From Otis tarda (lineage: Eukaryota > Chordata > Aves > Otidiformes > Otididae): 64,000 bases of DNA. How positions within the stretch are numbered: the stretch's first letter is position 1; each line of letters opens with the position of its first letter. Position numbers and translations under genes: made by a program. Positions 23,892 to 38,264 of this stretch are shown here, piece after piece. The stretch covers positions 44,611,963 to 44,675,962 of the forward strand of contig CM048554.1 in NCBI GenBank assembly GCA_026413225.1, in the 5' to 3' direction. The notes beneath the pieces were generated by a model, which searched no databases, was not told where the DNA came from, and saw only the letters and a program-made list of their open reading frames with translations.

Positions 23892-23949
23892 CCCCTCATT
23901 CTCTCTGTGTGGATTCAGCCTACTATACACAGCTTCAATAATATTACGC
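23892..23949 (-). CDS. PPM1B: PPM1B exon 5
   Basis: A 58-nt exon with acceptor tttttag and donor GTAAGT, encoding the end of Lys359 and RNIIEAVYSRLNPHRENEG (360-378). It ends exactly on a codon boundary. It can therefore be joined in frame either to exon 6 or to the short terminal exon at 16448-16477. Family comparison places it at the end of the conserved PP2C-beta C-terminal helical domain. The phases with exon 4 agree. Confidence 0.93.
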
Positions 23950-26900
23950 CTAAAAAGAGAAGTTTTAAAAAAAATTAAGCACAAAGGATTTTTATTGAGA
24001 GCTTAAAAAGTTTGAGCACAGTAATAATTTCAAAGTGTTTATGATGTTTTTGCTTTTGACCTGCCTCTAAAAGGATCAAGCCCACTCTCAATGTCTTTAC
24101 CTGCTTTCAGAATGATGTTTGGGGATTTAGCAGTAAGTTAGGATTTGTAAAGACAAAGCAAGGCAAAATATTTTCCCCTCCCCTTTCCCATGGTCTACCT
24201 CTTTACATCTTTAGACGTCACAGCTGCATAGTCAGATTTTGTTAAGAGTAACATCTAAATCTGTATTTTGCTTATTATAACAAAATTCTTCAAGTTTGCT
24301 TGTTTTCTGGCCTTATTTCTGGATGTAGAACTTGAAGACAGCTGTGTTTTTCCCCACTTATTACATATACACAGGTTACTACTTGCCTGCGAAGTTCTAA
24401 AGCATGGTGCCCAGACTATACCACCTCTGAGATATGTTGTCTAGTGTCTATTCACACTGTAGAAATTATAACCCAAACGCCACTAGCTAGACTTTTTTTT
24501 CTGCCAGTGCCATATAAGGCCACACCTTCACAGGCAGGCAAAATAAGCACAAAAAGCTTCTCAAAAATTAAAAACCAAAAGTATAAACAGACTTCTGAGA
24601 GGAAAAAAGTTATGTCCCTACATCTTCAAATCATAGTAAGAACTGAGAAAGGTTCAGACAAGTATAAGTATGATGAAATTTACTGACAGTTTCAACAACA
24701 ACAACAACAACAAAACCTGCTACATGAACTAAGACACTCAAGTCTTGAAATGACCAAGATCTATAAAAATGATGTCTTACAGAACGTGGATAAGCACTGA
24801 CTGTTGACACCTCCAAACAAAGAGTGCAAGGGCATCAAATAAAGACAGTAGCAATGTCTCAAAAATACATACTGATGGCTCTTGATGCAGAACTTTTTGC
24901 CCCAGAATACTGAGGATGCTTAAAGTTTAGCATATTTAACTTCATGGAAGAGAAATTTTAAGTCACTAAGTACATAAACTACCTGAAGATCAGGAAGTAC
25001 CTCAACTGTAAGAAGCTGAAAACCAAAATTTTTGGTTTCCTGGTTTTATATTCTTCCCTAGGCATCTACTTTCAGCTATCCTGTGGACAGGACACAGAGC
25101 TGGAACGATCCTTGGTCCGATCTAGTATGACGAAGTTCTTAGTTTACACCATGGAAGCAAAAGCACATTCAAAACCGAAGAGTTAGGTTTTTGAATGGAA
25201 TGTTGCAAGTATGTCAACATCTGAGACAAAGCAATAAATCAGGTAATCTCAATATCTAGTGTCCAGCATCAGAATATATTTTTGCAGTCATGATTCAGCA
25301 CTTAAAACAGTACCTACTAAACTACAAAGAATTTTGGGAGATGGTTTGCAGGCCAGTGAATGCAAGGGACAGTGCATCAAATCTCAGGACAACCACTAAC
25401 CTACTACAATACTGAAAAGACATTGTGCTATCATGTGTTTGGAGGCAATCTATGTCAATGATGAAATCAGCATTTCTCTAGACTCATCACACCAAGACAA
25501 GCAGAAGGCAGGCACAACAGATACAGCTGACAACTCGAAGCCTCAAGACACTAGTATATATGCAACTTCTGCTTGTTCACACAGTGTCTGAACGAGCTCC
25601 AGGAAAGTAGTTCAGAATTAAATTGACAGTGGCACTTCCAAAACTTATGTGTGATACGACAAGTCCACTGAAGAACACAACTTATTCAAGAGCACACCAG
25701 TTAAAGTCAATGCTTTAAGAATTCTGGAAAGGTTGCATGGCTGAGTTAGCATAGTATCCATCAACACTGACAAAAGATTTTCCTAGAGAGAAAAAAAAAA
25801 CAAAACAAAAAATCACCAATCTTTAAGTAGATGAGAGAGGAAAGGGTTCTCTTTGCTTAGTTCCACATTTAGTGATGGTGGAATGGAACAATTCTGACCA
25901 ATGCCTGTACTACAGAGAGCAATGGTACCGCACACCAATGTAAAAATACAGTCCAAACAAGGTTGCCATATAAGCAGCAGCCAGCCATTGCAGAGGGTTT
26001 AATTCAGACTTAAAACTAAAGCCTTAGGGAATCTTCTCATCTTTGCAATTCACTTTTCTTTATCTGAACAGCATATTTCTTTGTGGTTTACTTTCAAGGG
26101 AAAATTCAAGAGCAAGATATTGAGTGGAAGTACTAAGGTCCAAGCGACAGGGTGACTCAGGACTTTTGTCTTCTTCAGCAACAAGTGACCATTCTTTTGG
26201 CAGCATTTGAAGTTACAGAGGGATAAGAGTCAAGCCAGAAGCCAATCTTTGAAGAGGAAGATTTTAAAGGATAAACCACCACTCTCAAGTGACCACAGCA
26301 GAGCTGACACCTTTAGATCTCCTGTCTCAAATGATGAACCAGAACGGGCTTCTACACAGGTGAGATGCTTGAAGTACACAAAGCCAGGAGAAGTGGGGCT
26401 ACTTCAGAGGTTCCTAAGGTTTGCAAACATAGTCTAGTCAAGGTAACATTGCACTGCATTTCTCCAGCTCAGACAAATTAAAAGCCAGGGGCAATTATAT
26501 AACTGGTGCTAAAACAAAAATGTCAGCCACAGACAAGCTCTTTCTGCAACCTGTTTGAGACAGGACTTGGAGTTTGAAGAGAAGGACAAAGCCTGAATTT
26601 GTGTCCTGGTAACATCACAGGATAAGGATCTCAGAACAAAGAAAAATACTTTTGTCCTTACAAGAGAAGTTGCATGGTATGTGGTTTTGGGTTGTGTAAT
26701 AATATTTCACTAATATTTCAGTTGTACTTTTTAAAAACTTCCATTCAGGAGCTCGATCCTGCAGGTAAAGTTAACTAAATACATAATTGCCTGTCTTTGT
26801 TCTGTGTTTGAAGGCCAACAAAAAGTTACTCAATACTGTATGACATTCTCTCAAAAGAAGCTGCAAGCATACCCTCCTGAAGTCAATTTTCTGTTACACA

Positions 26901-27789
26901 GGACTTTAAAAGCCACACACACAAAAAGAGTCCACACAAGTGGAGAAAAAAGGCCCAGAGTGTACAGGTACTTTCAAGGCTAGAAAAAAAAAAATCATGG
27001 CAAACAATGCTCATTAATAAGGACATGCAATGAAAATAGATGCACACACAAATGCTCAGAGGACAGGACTTCATATTTTGAAAAATGCAAAGACTCCAGA
27101 AGCGGCATGACCTATGCCAGGGAGCAATCGTGGGTCTCACTGCTTGGGGAATTCGAAATTAACAAGTGTTTATGCAATCCTAAATTCTGTTCATTAACAT
27201 CCTTAAATGTTGTTAGAACATCACCATTAGCTTCCCCAGAAAACCAATGTCATTTCTGAACGTTTAATCCAACTAAGTTTTAAGATGCATATCCTAGTTC
27301 AATGTTCTTGCTTATCTAACATTCAGTTTAAGACTAAATTAAGAAGAAAATTTCTTAAGAGTATGTTTGCTGTCCAAACAAGCATTGACTCAAACTTATA
27401 ATGGACACTAGGTGGTAGAGAGAACATTACATCAGGAAAATTGAGCTGGTATTTTGATATTCCAGTTACATTATTGATGGTTCTTAACAAATATAAAGCA
27501 GTAAAAAGCCAATAACAAATATTTCTTATTTTAAAGAATGGCCATATGGAAATAGTAAACCAGTATTTTATGTACCAGAATACGGTCAATCTGCTTTCCC
27601 TTACCATTCTAGAATGGAAGTGGTGACACAAATCTTTATGTACTGTAAAAGGCAAACTAGCTTAAAATACAAACTCAACTTTTTTCTTTAATGCTAGTAT
27701 AGTTATTACAATAAGAAAGCCTTAAAACATAACAAAAGTATTTGTTTCAGTGAACGAAACAATTAAAGAAATTCTAGTACTGTACTCAC
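23950..27789 (-). other. PPM1B: PPM1B intron 4
   Basis: A 3.8-kb intron with a GTGAGT donor at 27784-27789. It contains a CAA microsatellite at 24693-24713. No mobile element or extra exon was recognised; several short open frames (up to 85 codons) have no known relatives. Confidence 0.8.
24693..24713 (+). repeat. (CAA)7 microsatellite
   Basis: Seven uninterrupted CAA units on the plus strand, within PPM1B intron 4. Confidence 0.95.
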
Positions 27790-27901
27790 TTGCCAGCTAA
27801 ACCACCTCCTGGTGGTAAATTAGGGATATTCTCCGCAGTTAAAATACGAATAACATGAGCAAGATCAGGCATTCCTTCTTCACCCGATTTTTCCATAATT
27901 T
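27790..27901 (-). CDS. PPM1B: PPM1B exon 4
   Basis: A 112-nt exon with acceptor aaattag and donor gtgagt. It completes the split Glu322 codon, then reads [20 protein letters not shown] and [16 protein letters not shown], and ends two bases into Lys359. This is the C-terminal helical extension that follows the catalytic domain in PPM1A/PPM1B. Its entry and exit phases fit exons 3 and 5 exactly, and no disabling change is present. Confidence 0.95.
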
Positions 27902-30900
27902 CTAATTTAAAAACAGAATAAGTCCTTAGATTACTGAATTAATACCATCCATTCCTTAAGACACTACAATACAAGATACTATCACTTTTTAACAGAGACA
28001 TTACAAAAGTCACATGTAATCATGAAAACATTAATTCCATTTGAGGTAAACAGTCTTTGCATAGTGGAACAGAGCTATTCAAATCCATAGTCTGCCTTTC
28101 CAGTATGCTTCCAGCCAATCTGTCTCAGAGAAACTCAGAGGCAGACTGTGAACTGGATGAAATATCCTGCAGACAGCAGCCTCTCTCTTTCAAAATATGA
28201 TAGCTCGAAGTCTGTTTCGGTTACCTTCCCATTGCATTGCAACACATACTCAGAAGTTACATGCCATAAAGCCAATGCTTCCCAGGAATTCAGTCACACT
28301 TCATTGTGAGCAACACCTTGAATTCTCAAAGGTGTGAATCTCCAACGCATAAATATTACAACCATGAAGCAATAAAGAGGCATAGATAATGGCCCAACAT
28401 CACTGAAGTGGCCAAAACAGAATATTGAAATGACAAATAACTAATAATACAGTATTCAATTTTCAAAGCAGACGTATCATATAAGTGCTGCTAAGTTCTT
28501 CTGCCTTGGAAAAGAACTGTCTAAATGAAAGTAAATCATCGCATATTCTTATTCATCAAAGCTGCTGTAAGGCAAACATGCAATAGCTGTGTATACATTC
28601 ACATAGGCATAACACTGCCAGCTTCCAGTCGTCAGCCTCTAAGTCATTCAACTACAACCATGGCAGAAAAAAGATACGCTAAGTTAACTATAAATTGTAG
28701 TTGTATGCATGTGTCACATTTTTAAGTTTTGTTTTTCCTTTTTCTGAAAATCAACTAAACTAAGGAATGGAGTGCCATTTCCAGTAGACATTGTGTAGAT
28801 AAGAATTCTTTGTTTGAGTCACAAAGCAAAAGAATTAAGAATGAATCTTCTCAAATATCATCCTAAAAAACCAGACTGACTTAAGTATCTTGCCTACTAC
28901 CCAAAGACAAATAAATCACTTAAATTTCTTACAATCAATTGATTATATTCTGGACGTCTGATTTGTAGCCTGCAACTAAAGCCAGCAGCAGCCACAATTT
29001 GAGTTTCTGAGGTTGGTAAAAAAGCACATAACTTCCTACTTTAAACACTGCATCTCAGGTTTCCTGGTCTTGAAACCTCTCTTTGTCTATCCTATACCTA
29101 GAAAGCAACTGATATGCAAGCTTCTCTCAGGACTACCAAAACCAACAAAATGCTTGCAAAGTACTCGCTTACTCATATCAGGGAAATCTGTAGGAAAGTC
29201 CATCCCAAGAAATCCTAGTTTTAGAATAGTTTTACTACCCTGTAACAAATAAGGCACTATGCTTCTAAGCTGCAATTTTAAGTCAGCACCATATAATCTC
29301 TGAAAAGAATGAGATAAGTATACTACTTCTAGAAGTGATTAAACATTCTTCCATTAAACTTTATGTATATTACCATCCACCCATTAAGAATGAATCATGG
29401 CTAGCAAAAGAAATGACAGCTGAATATGTATGCTTGAATCTTAGGATTTCAATCACGTCTTCTATACACACTCATACAAATAACCCACAAGTCCTCATAC
29501 ATTGCGTCTTTTTTTTTTTGCAGTTAGAAGTAGAAAGTGCCTAGTTAGAAGTAGAACATACCACTGTAATACCATTTTGCTGAATCACATCTGATAGGAA
29601 GTGTGCCTTATGCGTACACTACTTTTTATACCAAGAGCACATCTAGTTCTGTACATACGAAAAGTAGACAGATAGCAAGAATCAGAAAAAAAAGGCTACA
29701 GAAGTAAACAATTACTAAATATTAATGCAAGGATAAGATTTTTGTATTTTCTTAAAAGGGCATTAAGGTAAATCACAATTAAGGACTGCTGTATATTTAT
29801 TGATACTGGAAACTTTTACTTTATATTGATTAACCACTTCTCAGGGAGTGTTGAACTGAACCACAAGCACCTTCTCTTCATTTCTAGAAGGTGCCAATTC
29901 TGGTGGAACTGTCCATCTCCTTTTTCTTTTACTGATACTAGGGTGAATAATTCCATCCAGAACATGCCCCCTCTCAAAAAAAGCTTCCTAATAGAAAATC
30001 TGAGAATAAAGCAAATGACCAAGCATGACCTTTTTTCATTACGCATCAGTTAGCAGATACACACTGTGGATTTGTTTAACAAAGGCTGCTAGAGAAAGAA
30101 ACCAAATGTTTTCAGAAACAAATTTATAGGCATTTACAAGGTTTTCACCATGATCCCTACGATGTTAAGAACAATCCTGCAACTCAATTTTTTTCCACAA
30201 ATGTGCAAGAACACTGTTGTGGAAACTTGTATATCTGCATTGCTAATATAATTCAGACACTTAAAGAATAATTTCCTGATATTATCATATATGCAAATCC
30301 ATGAAAGTCCACTACAAATTCTAGTACTTAACTCCTAAAAGACTTTTCACTAAAAGCCTAACACTTAACTGGGAGATAAGCATTTTGAAAATCCAGACAG
30401 TTCCATTTCAGTCCCGTGTTACAAGCTTTCTATGTTCCAGCATCTCCTTTGATTTCCAGCTAAAAGATTAGGACAAATCAGTTTTACATACAGTATATAG
30501 TCCAGATATGTAAAATGCACCATCCAACTCACTGTATTAACTGACTATTCATCTACTATTAAGTACTACTAAGACTGTTTAAGCCTACATAGAACATGTG
30601 TCCCTATTTACGAGTTGTGGGGTTAGTGTAGTTTCAATTTTTTTAACTGCACGTCTGATACATCCTTTCGAATAAACTGAAACATATCAGAGAACTGAAT
30701 TGACTTCTGTGCCTAGTTTCTTCCTCCTGTGACCAAACTTTGGATCTCAGAAACAGTGAAAAACAGAACAGAAAGCAGTATTTCAAACTGGCAGTACGAA
30801 AAGACTGACCTAACATATCTTAACTACTGTCCAAGACCTGCGTCACTTCGGAAATTAACCAATTAAGTGACTCAAAACAGAAGCATGGCTGTGCTTACCA

Positions 30901-31804
30901 TCATAAATGACTCTGTCACAAGCTTCTGACTACAACCTCATAAATATTTCAGAACACTCTCGAATGGGCAGCTTTGGAATGCAGTTATATACATTCTGTC
31001 AACCTCAAGACCCAAATTAGAAAAGAGCTTTGGTATACAGTTCTTCCACTAGAAATCTCTGTACACTATCCCTTGCTGAGTTTGGTTTTTCAATAGTTCT
31101 GTTAAAACACAACCTCTATTTGGGTATTAAAACAATAATTCTCTTTTGGTTTAACAACTCTGGAAAGATATTATGGAACTACTAACTCAACTCATTGTAC
31201 AAATACACAGGATCTCAGCATTCTACTTCTGAATGTACAAAGACAGAATACAAATGTTACACGTTTAAGTACTGAACTGCTTTTGAACACAGATTTTTTT
31301 TTTTAATTTTTAAAAACATACAAAAGCATGCCTCAAACAATGCCTTCCTCTCCAACTCTGAGCTCAAAATGTCCAAGCATAGCAGTGAAAAAACCTGTTG
31401 TCTGAAAGGTTTGAAGGGTTAGTCCAGCCAGCTTGAAATCCAAGGGCCACAAGAGAACAGAAAAATATCCCATACTGAACAGAGTACATTCATTAAGAAC
31501 AAATACGACTGATCAAACTAAAATTGCTTCACGAAGTCCCAAAGAATTTTATACTAAGTACCAATGTTGCCCTAATTTAAATTAGTCACTTACTGAAATA
31601 CAAGAGTATCTAAAAGAACTCATAACTTATATTTTTGACAACATCTTCATCTTTGCAGCTCAGTAGTTCTAAGACAAGCTGCTTTTTTTTCAGAATGTTT
31701 TTACTACAGATATAAATAAAATTATTTGCTATCAACCAACTGCACATAACTTGTGAGCTGTTAATTCCTTAACCTGATAAAGAAACACCGTTGTTCATGT
31801 TAAA

Positions 31805-32659
31805 TTCATAGAATCATAGAATGGTTAGAGTTGGAAGGGACCTTCAAAGGTCATCTAGTCCAACCCCCCTGCAAGAAGCAGGGACATCCCCGACTAGATC
31901 AGGTTGCTCAGAGCTTCATCCAACTTGGCCTTGAACGTTTCCAGGGATGGGGCTTCCACCACCTCTCTGGGCAACCTGTTCCAGTGCTCTACAACTCGCA
32001 TCGTAAAAATTTTTTTCCTAATATCCAATCTAAATCTACCTCCCTCTATTTTAAAACCATTACTCCTCGTCCTATCACAACAGGCCCTACTAAACAGTCT
32101 CTCCCCATCTTTCCTGTAGGCCCCCCTTGAGGTACTGGAAGGACGCTATCAGGTCTCCCCAGAGCCTTCTCTTCTCCAGGCTGAACAGCCCCAACTCTCT
32201 CAGCCTGTCCTCATAGGAGAGGTGCTCCAGCCCTCTGATCATCTTTGTGGCCCTCCTCTGGACCCTTTCCAACTGGTCCATGTCCTTCTTATGTTGGGGG
32301 CTCCAGAACCAGACACAGTACTCCAGGTGGGGTCTCACCAGGGCAGAGTAGAGGGGGAGAATCACCTCCCTCGACCTGCTGGCCACGCTTCTCTTGATGC
32401 AGCCCAGGATGCGGTTGGCCTTCTGGGCCGCAAGAGCACATTGCCGGCCCATGTTGAGCTTCTCATCCACCAGCACTCCCAAATCCTTCTCCTCAGGGCT
32501 ACTCTCAATCCATTCTCCACCCAGCCTGTATTTGTGCCTGGGATTGCCACGACCCAGGTGGGATTGCACTTGGCCTGGTTGAACTTCATGAGGTTGGCAC
32601 GGGCCCACCTCTCCAGCCTGTCAAGGTCCCTCTGGATGGCATCCCTCCCTTCCAGCGTG
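31805..32659 (-). mobile_element. CR1 LINE, 5'-truncated, young-looking copy
   Basis: Sense lies on the minus strand. The 3' end at 31805-31822 carries the CR1 tail (two ATTCTATG-type units). Upstream, the minus-strand frame encodes the C-terminal part of the CR1 reverse transcriptase protein with [20 protein letters not shown] and [21 protein letters not shown] small substitution/indel near 32560 (relative to the copy at 55.5 kb) shifts the frame, so it is not functional. The copy is 5'-truncated near 'gcgtggaaggg', as usual for this family. It is nearly identical to the 55.5-kb copy where they overlap, which suggests a recent subfamily. Confidence 0.93.
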
Positions 32660-34893
32660 AAAGAATTATTGTATGCAAAGTCCATTATTTGCCTTTTGAA
32701 AGGAACAGTCATCATCTAGTCTGGTATTTTAAACATTAGTAAATCTACTAGAGATTCTCACTATATACGATCACTTGCTGTAACTGAACGTAGATTCTTG
32801 GACTAAGCTGCCTAGCTTACCATGTTCAGAGCCTCAAAACACACCAGGACTACAAATAAATTATAACAAATATACTTTCCTGAAGAAGACTATCCTAAGG
32901 TATAAATTACATTTAGAATATACCTAAAGAAATACATCTTCTGTCTTTTGAAAATAACTAGAAGAGATGATCAAATCCATATTAGCAACATCACAACTTA
33001 TCTACTAGGCTTCAAGTTTTTACAATCACATGCAGTTTAAACCTTTCAGGCACAGCTCTTATGCACTGTTTTCCAGACTACACTTACTCTAAAGATGAAT
33101 GCAAAACTGGTTATGGCAGTTGTCCTTTCCTAATCAAAAAGGTGATCCCACCTTCCAAAGTCTTTCCTTACTACTCCAACAGTTGACATCATTCTCTCCC
33201 CACCCTTACTTAAACCTTAAAATTGGACTACTTCTTAAAAATAATCTAACGTTAATCTTTACAAACAATTATCCTCATGCTGCTTAGTGGTTTGAAACAT
33301 TTTGTTAAAGTTTCTCTGTATCATTTCCGAACTAATAATACTCAAGGTACAAATGTAACGTAAAAATTGCAGTCCAACAGTTTTTTTTTTTTTTTACTTA
33401 AGACTGTGTCAAAATCACAATTTCATAGAATTTATTTGAGTGCAAAAACTTGTTAGAAAACAGGTAAATATTTCAAGTTCTGAAGTCAGATTCTTTTATT
33501 TTCTCCACTTCTTGACAGAATTTCCTCAACTATGCTCTCATTCCTTGCTAAATACTTGACATTTAAAGGCCTTGCACTCTGTCCAATTAGCAGAACACAG
33601 AATGACACAGTCAACTCATGCAGAAAAAGAAAATTCAAGTAGAACTGAAGCAACAGAAGTCCAAGCTTTGATGTAACCCATTTCCCTGGAGCTCTTAAGC
33701 TTAACAATCATTGAGTTACATTCAGAATGGCTCTGCATCAGTTCAGACTACAAACTCTCCACTTGTTTTTAGTGTGTATAGTATTTGTTAAATATGATAA
33801 TATAGCTAAAATACATGTCTGTTAAGAAGTTATTGTGGTATGATAAAGTAGTAACTTAATTATGCTACAACACTGCATTTTTACTAGTAACTAGTGCTTC
33901 TTTCTCAGTTAATCCAGTCACTCTGATAAGAATTTGACAACTTTTCTATCAATCTTCTTAACATTTACTTACAAAAGCAATAAAATACACTGCACTTCCA
34001 CACATTTTTCACCTATTTGCTGAGAGAGAAGCCACCAAGAAGTTGGGAATACTAACCGATAACCACCATGTGCACACTTAACTACTGTCAGTGAAGGTAA
34101 CGGCTCCTGGCTCTCTCCCAGAGCCTATTAACAGCTCAGGTACTCAGCCATAGGAAGATAATAGGTATTTATCTTAAATAGTGTCATCTAGGAAGCCCAG
34201 GATGTAAGCCAAGTTCTGAGTTCGCATTTGAAGTGACCATTAGCTTTCTCTAAACTCAACAGAAACTACAAATACGTAAGCCATTTCAATGTAGATCCCA
34301 TTTAAACAAGAGGGAAAGACACCACACAACTCAGTGCATTCAGAGATAAGTTGCACCGTGGCCTAAAGGCCTTCTTACATATATTTAAAACTTAAGGTTC
34401 GTCACATCAACTACCTAGATTACTGGGACACTGGCGCAAACACAAAAAAAATTACTAAGTTTATCTCATTTACTTAAGTAAGAGTGCAATAAGAAAAGAT
34501 ATCTGGACAAAGAACATGAGCTATTTTCACAGCTGTTTCATACAAATAAAAAATTGAACAATAAAATATCTACAGTGTCATTTCTAGCATTAAAACAAGT
34601 TTGAGAATTTTTGACACTAAACTGGCAAAACAGTTATCCACAGCAACCAGGTCACAGTGGCAGCATGTATGTTTTCTTGCCACTGTTGCATTTCACACTC
34701 AGTTAGCATTAAGAAAGTTTATGAATGGTTAGCTGTGGGATTTTTGCTGTTGTACACTTTCAGAAGATTCCTGATCTCCTCTGATCCACAGATTATTTCT
34801 CATTTATACCTAATGCTACTTATTTTGATATGAACTACTATCTAATAAAAGCACATGCAGTATCCACTACAGCATGTTAAAAAGCCAGTGGCT

Positions 34894-36212
34894 ACAGAAT
34901 CGTAGATTAGTTTGGGATGGAAAGGACCTTTAAAGGTCAACTAGTCCAACGCCCTTGCAAGAAGCAGGGACATCTACAACTACAGCAGGTTGCATGGGGT
35001 CCCATCCAACCTGGCCTTGAACGTTTCCAGGGATGGGGCATCAACCTGTTCCAGTGTTCCACCATCCTCACTGTAAAAATAACCTTTTTCCTTATATCAA
35101 GTCTGGATCTACCTCCCTCTGTTTTAAAATCATTACTCCTTGCCCTATCACAACAGACCCTAAGAGTTTCTCACAACCTTTCTTATAAGCCCCTTTTATG
35201 TACTGGAAGACTGCTACAAGGTCCTCCCAGAGCCTTCTCTTCTCCAGGGGGAACAGCCCCAACTCTCTCAGCCTGTCCTCACAGGACAGGTGCTCCAGCC
35301 CTTTTATCATCTTTGTGGCCCTTCTCTGGACCTTCTCCAACTGGTCCATGTCCTTCTTATGTTGGGGGCTCCAGAGCTGGATACAGTACTCATGGTGGGG
35401 GTCTCATCAGAGCCGAGTAGAGGGGGAGAATCACCTCCCTTGACCTGCTGGTCACACTTCTTTTGATGCAGCCCAGGATGCGGTTGGCCTTCTAGGCTGC
35501 AAGCGCACAAGGTCGGCTCATGTTGAGCTTCTCATCCACCAGTACCCCCCCAAGTCATTCTCAGCAGGGCTGCTTTCAATCCATTTTCTGCCCAAAACTT
35601 CATGAAGTTTGCACGGGCCCACCTCTCAAGGTCCCTCTGGGATGACATCCCTCCCCTCCAATGCGTTGACCTCACCACACAGCTTGGTGTTGATGGCAAA
35701 CCTGCTGAGCGTGCACTCTATCTCACTGTCCATGCCACTGACAAAAATGTTGAACAGCGTCGGTCATAATACTGTCCCCTGAGGAACTTCACTCGCCACT
35801 GGTCTCCACTTGGACATCGAGCTGTTGACCACAACTCTGAGTGCAGCCATCCAGCCAGTTCCTTATCCCCTGAGTGGTCCATCCATCAAATCCATACAAC
35901 TCCAGTTTAAAGACAAAGATGTCATGTGGGACAGCATCAAATGCTTTACACAAGTCCGGGTAGATGACATCAGTTCATCATCCCTTATCGAACAACAACG
36001 CTGTAACCCTCATCATAGAAGGGCATCAAATTGGTCAGGCACGATTCCCCCTTAGTGAAGCAGTGTTGGCTGTCACTGTTCACCTCCTTATTTTCCATGT
36101 CCCTTAGCATGCTCCATGACCTTGCCAGGCACAGAGATAAGACTGACTGCCTTGTAGTTTCCTGGGTCTTCCTTTTTATCTTTTTAAAAAATTTAGGTTG
36201 TTTCCCTTTTTT
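34894..36212 (-). mobile_element. CR1 LINE, older copy including reverse-transcriptase core
   Basis: A minus-strand sense CR1 of about 1.3 kb. The 3' end is eroded (agaatcgtagattagtttgg). It reaches further 5' than the 31.8-kb copy. In sense it shows equivalents of the NYRPVSL, DFxKAFD and fingers/palm segments between 35690 and 36200. The catalytic DD segment is damaged: the bases near 35680 read like FAINTKL in place of FADDTKL. Several indels and stops break the frame. It also lacks part of the middle (near 35596-35630) relative to the 55.5-kb copy. Confidence 0.9.
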
Positions 36213-38146
36213 AAGTCAGATACTCAAATAAATCAAAATCAACAGGAAAAAGAGAATTCGTATATGTCTCTTATGGGATAGTGCTGGAGTCCTGTATTAG
36301 TAATTCTCATCAAATCATCAAAAGAAATGAATTTCAGTATTTTACCTCTACAGATTATATACACCATGCTTGGATGCCTGGAAAGTTTCCGGATCAATGT
36401 TGAGAATATTTGGTCAGTCACACCTCATTTCATTAAAAATGTTCAAGCTCAGTCAGTGGCCAGAGCTATGGTTTGTGTCACTGACACCTTGTTACAGTCT
36501 CAAGATGGTGGCCTCATGCTGGTTCTGATCTGCAAGGTCTTAAAACATCTTGGCACCCAAATTTAAACTTACTTCCATGGAACTCCACTGAACAGTCCTG
36601 TAGACTGCCAACATCACATTTTTCAAGATGAACACAGAAAAGTACCATCAGGACAGCAATATTATAGCATAAAACTAAATCATTGATCTCAGCACCTGAA
36701 ACAAATACATCTAAGAAGGGTACATGACTCATTATCCATCTACAAATGGACCACCTCTTAATGAAGCACAGTTAAACTTGGATCTAGTGACCAGATTATT
36801 CTAGTCCAGGCCTGAAACAAATCAAGAAAGGGCACAAGTTATCTCAACCATCTTTCTGTTCAGCAAACTCTTTCCTTCCTTGAATACTTTGCTTTAACTG
36901 ATAGCTCCAACAAATGGGTTAATAAGCTGCATCATCATAAGTAGGTAACGGTGCTTCAGCACTCTTCTGATGATACTACGGAAACCTAAAGAATCATAAG
37001 AACAAGGCTTTCAAAACCTCTGATGACTGCTTCCCTCCAATGACGCTACTTCACAGTATTATCCTAGCAACATCTGTAACAACAAGACAAACTGCTCCAA
37101 GAACTCAGTTATTTTCATGGCTGGGTTGCTTCTGCAAAAACTTATGCCAATGTAAGAACAGTATTATAGAACAGTATTAAAAAAAACTTTCAACATCAGT
37201 ACTGAACTTCAGTCAATTCTACCAAAACTGAGCTATACCTGGATCACTAGAATAACTGAGAAGACTGAAGAGACCAGGAGACCACTACATGTAGCTGTTG
37301 TCACACCTCAGAACAGCCTTAATCAGCAATAAAAGATTTTAAATTAAAAGCAGTAGTTTGAAAGCCTGTTTCAAGTGTCAGTTTTTCTGACATTAAGAAC
37401 GCTGCAGAAAAGCAATACATACAAGTGCAAGTCTTTCACTCTTAGTCAAGTTAACTTTCCTTTCACTGTTTGTGTAAGGGAAGAAGTTGCATTCATCTTT
37501 TTGGATAAATAGAGTTATAAAACTAGTGACTAAATGAAACTGGTTAGGAATCAACTTTAGTCCTCCATGAGAGTTCTAGATGATTATAAGGTTTTTATTC
37601 ACAGATACACAGACACTTAGTAAGCATTCAGAATCCAAAGGGGTGACTTAAGGCTCTTGTATTTATAGGTATTTTGATCACTTATACTCTGTTAAGTTTT
37701 TACAAAAGTGGATTTAAAAAGTTATCGGTGTGAAAAATAACTCACAGTTGTGTTAAACAGAAGTAGTTTAAAAAGCTTGGATAATTAGACAAATAAGTTG
37801 TCCCTTCATGAAAGCCTGATGTAACTCACAAGTATCCCTTTTAATGATATTTTATAATCAAGACATTAACAATTTCACAATTTACTTATATCATATAACA
37901 CTCTGCAAGGTCAGTGGTTGTATTTTGACCTATAAAGATAGAAGTAAAAACCTAAAGGTCACATTAAGAAAATGCTTATGGAATATCAGCATAAACTAAC
38001 CACACAGCTTAAAACATTTTTCCTGACATACAAAAATTCAGAGTTGTAACCAGGCCTGAATTTAGTGGTATGATGGCTTTAGAGTTTTGTTCTCATGCTT
38101 GACAAGATTATAACAGCACTTCTAATCAATAAAACAAATTTCTTAC

Positions 38147-38264
38147 CTTCAACTCGTGATTCCAAGTACTTATCCAACTCTGCATCTTTTTTCACTGCCT
38201 CATCTGAGACCTTAGGAGCATTTGAAAAACAAACTAGTACAATACTCATGTTATCACGACTCCC
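38147..38264 (-). CDS. PPM1B: PPM1B exon 3
   Basis: A 118-nt exon with acceptor atatag and donor GTAAGA. It encodes [19 protein letters not shown] (283-301) and [20 protein letters not shown] (302-321), leaving one base of Glu322. Asp286 in RDNMS is the last of the PP2C metal-binding aspartates, so this exon completes the catalytic domain. Conservation with mammalian PP2C-beta is very high, with only small changes in the linker after 300. Confidence 0.96.

Larger units (their letters stand above)
27902..38146 (-). other. PPM1B: PPM1B intron 3
   Basis: The longest fully contained intron (10.2 kb), with a GTAAG donor at 38142-38146. It carries two CR1 insertions in gene sense (31805-32659 and 34894-36212). 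The rest is AT-rich unique sequence in which I see no exon. Confidence 0.8.

Noticed and set aside
32090-32719. Open frames on both strands that look protein-like
   Set aside because: They are CR1 reverse-transcriptase remnants (minus) and their antisense; not host genes.
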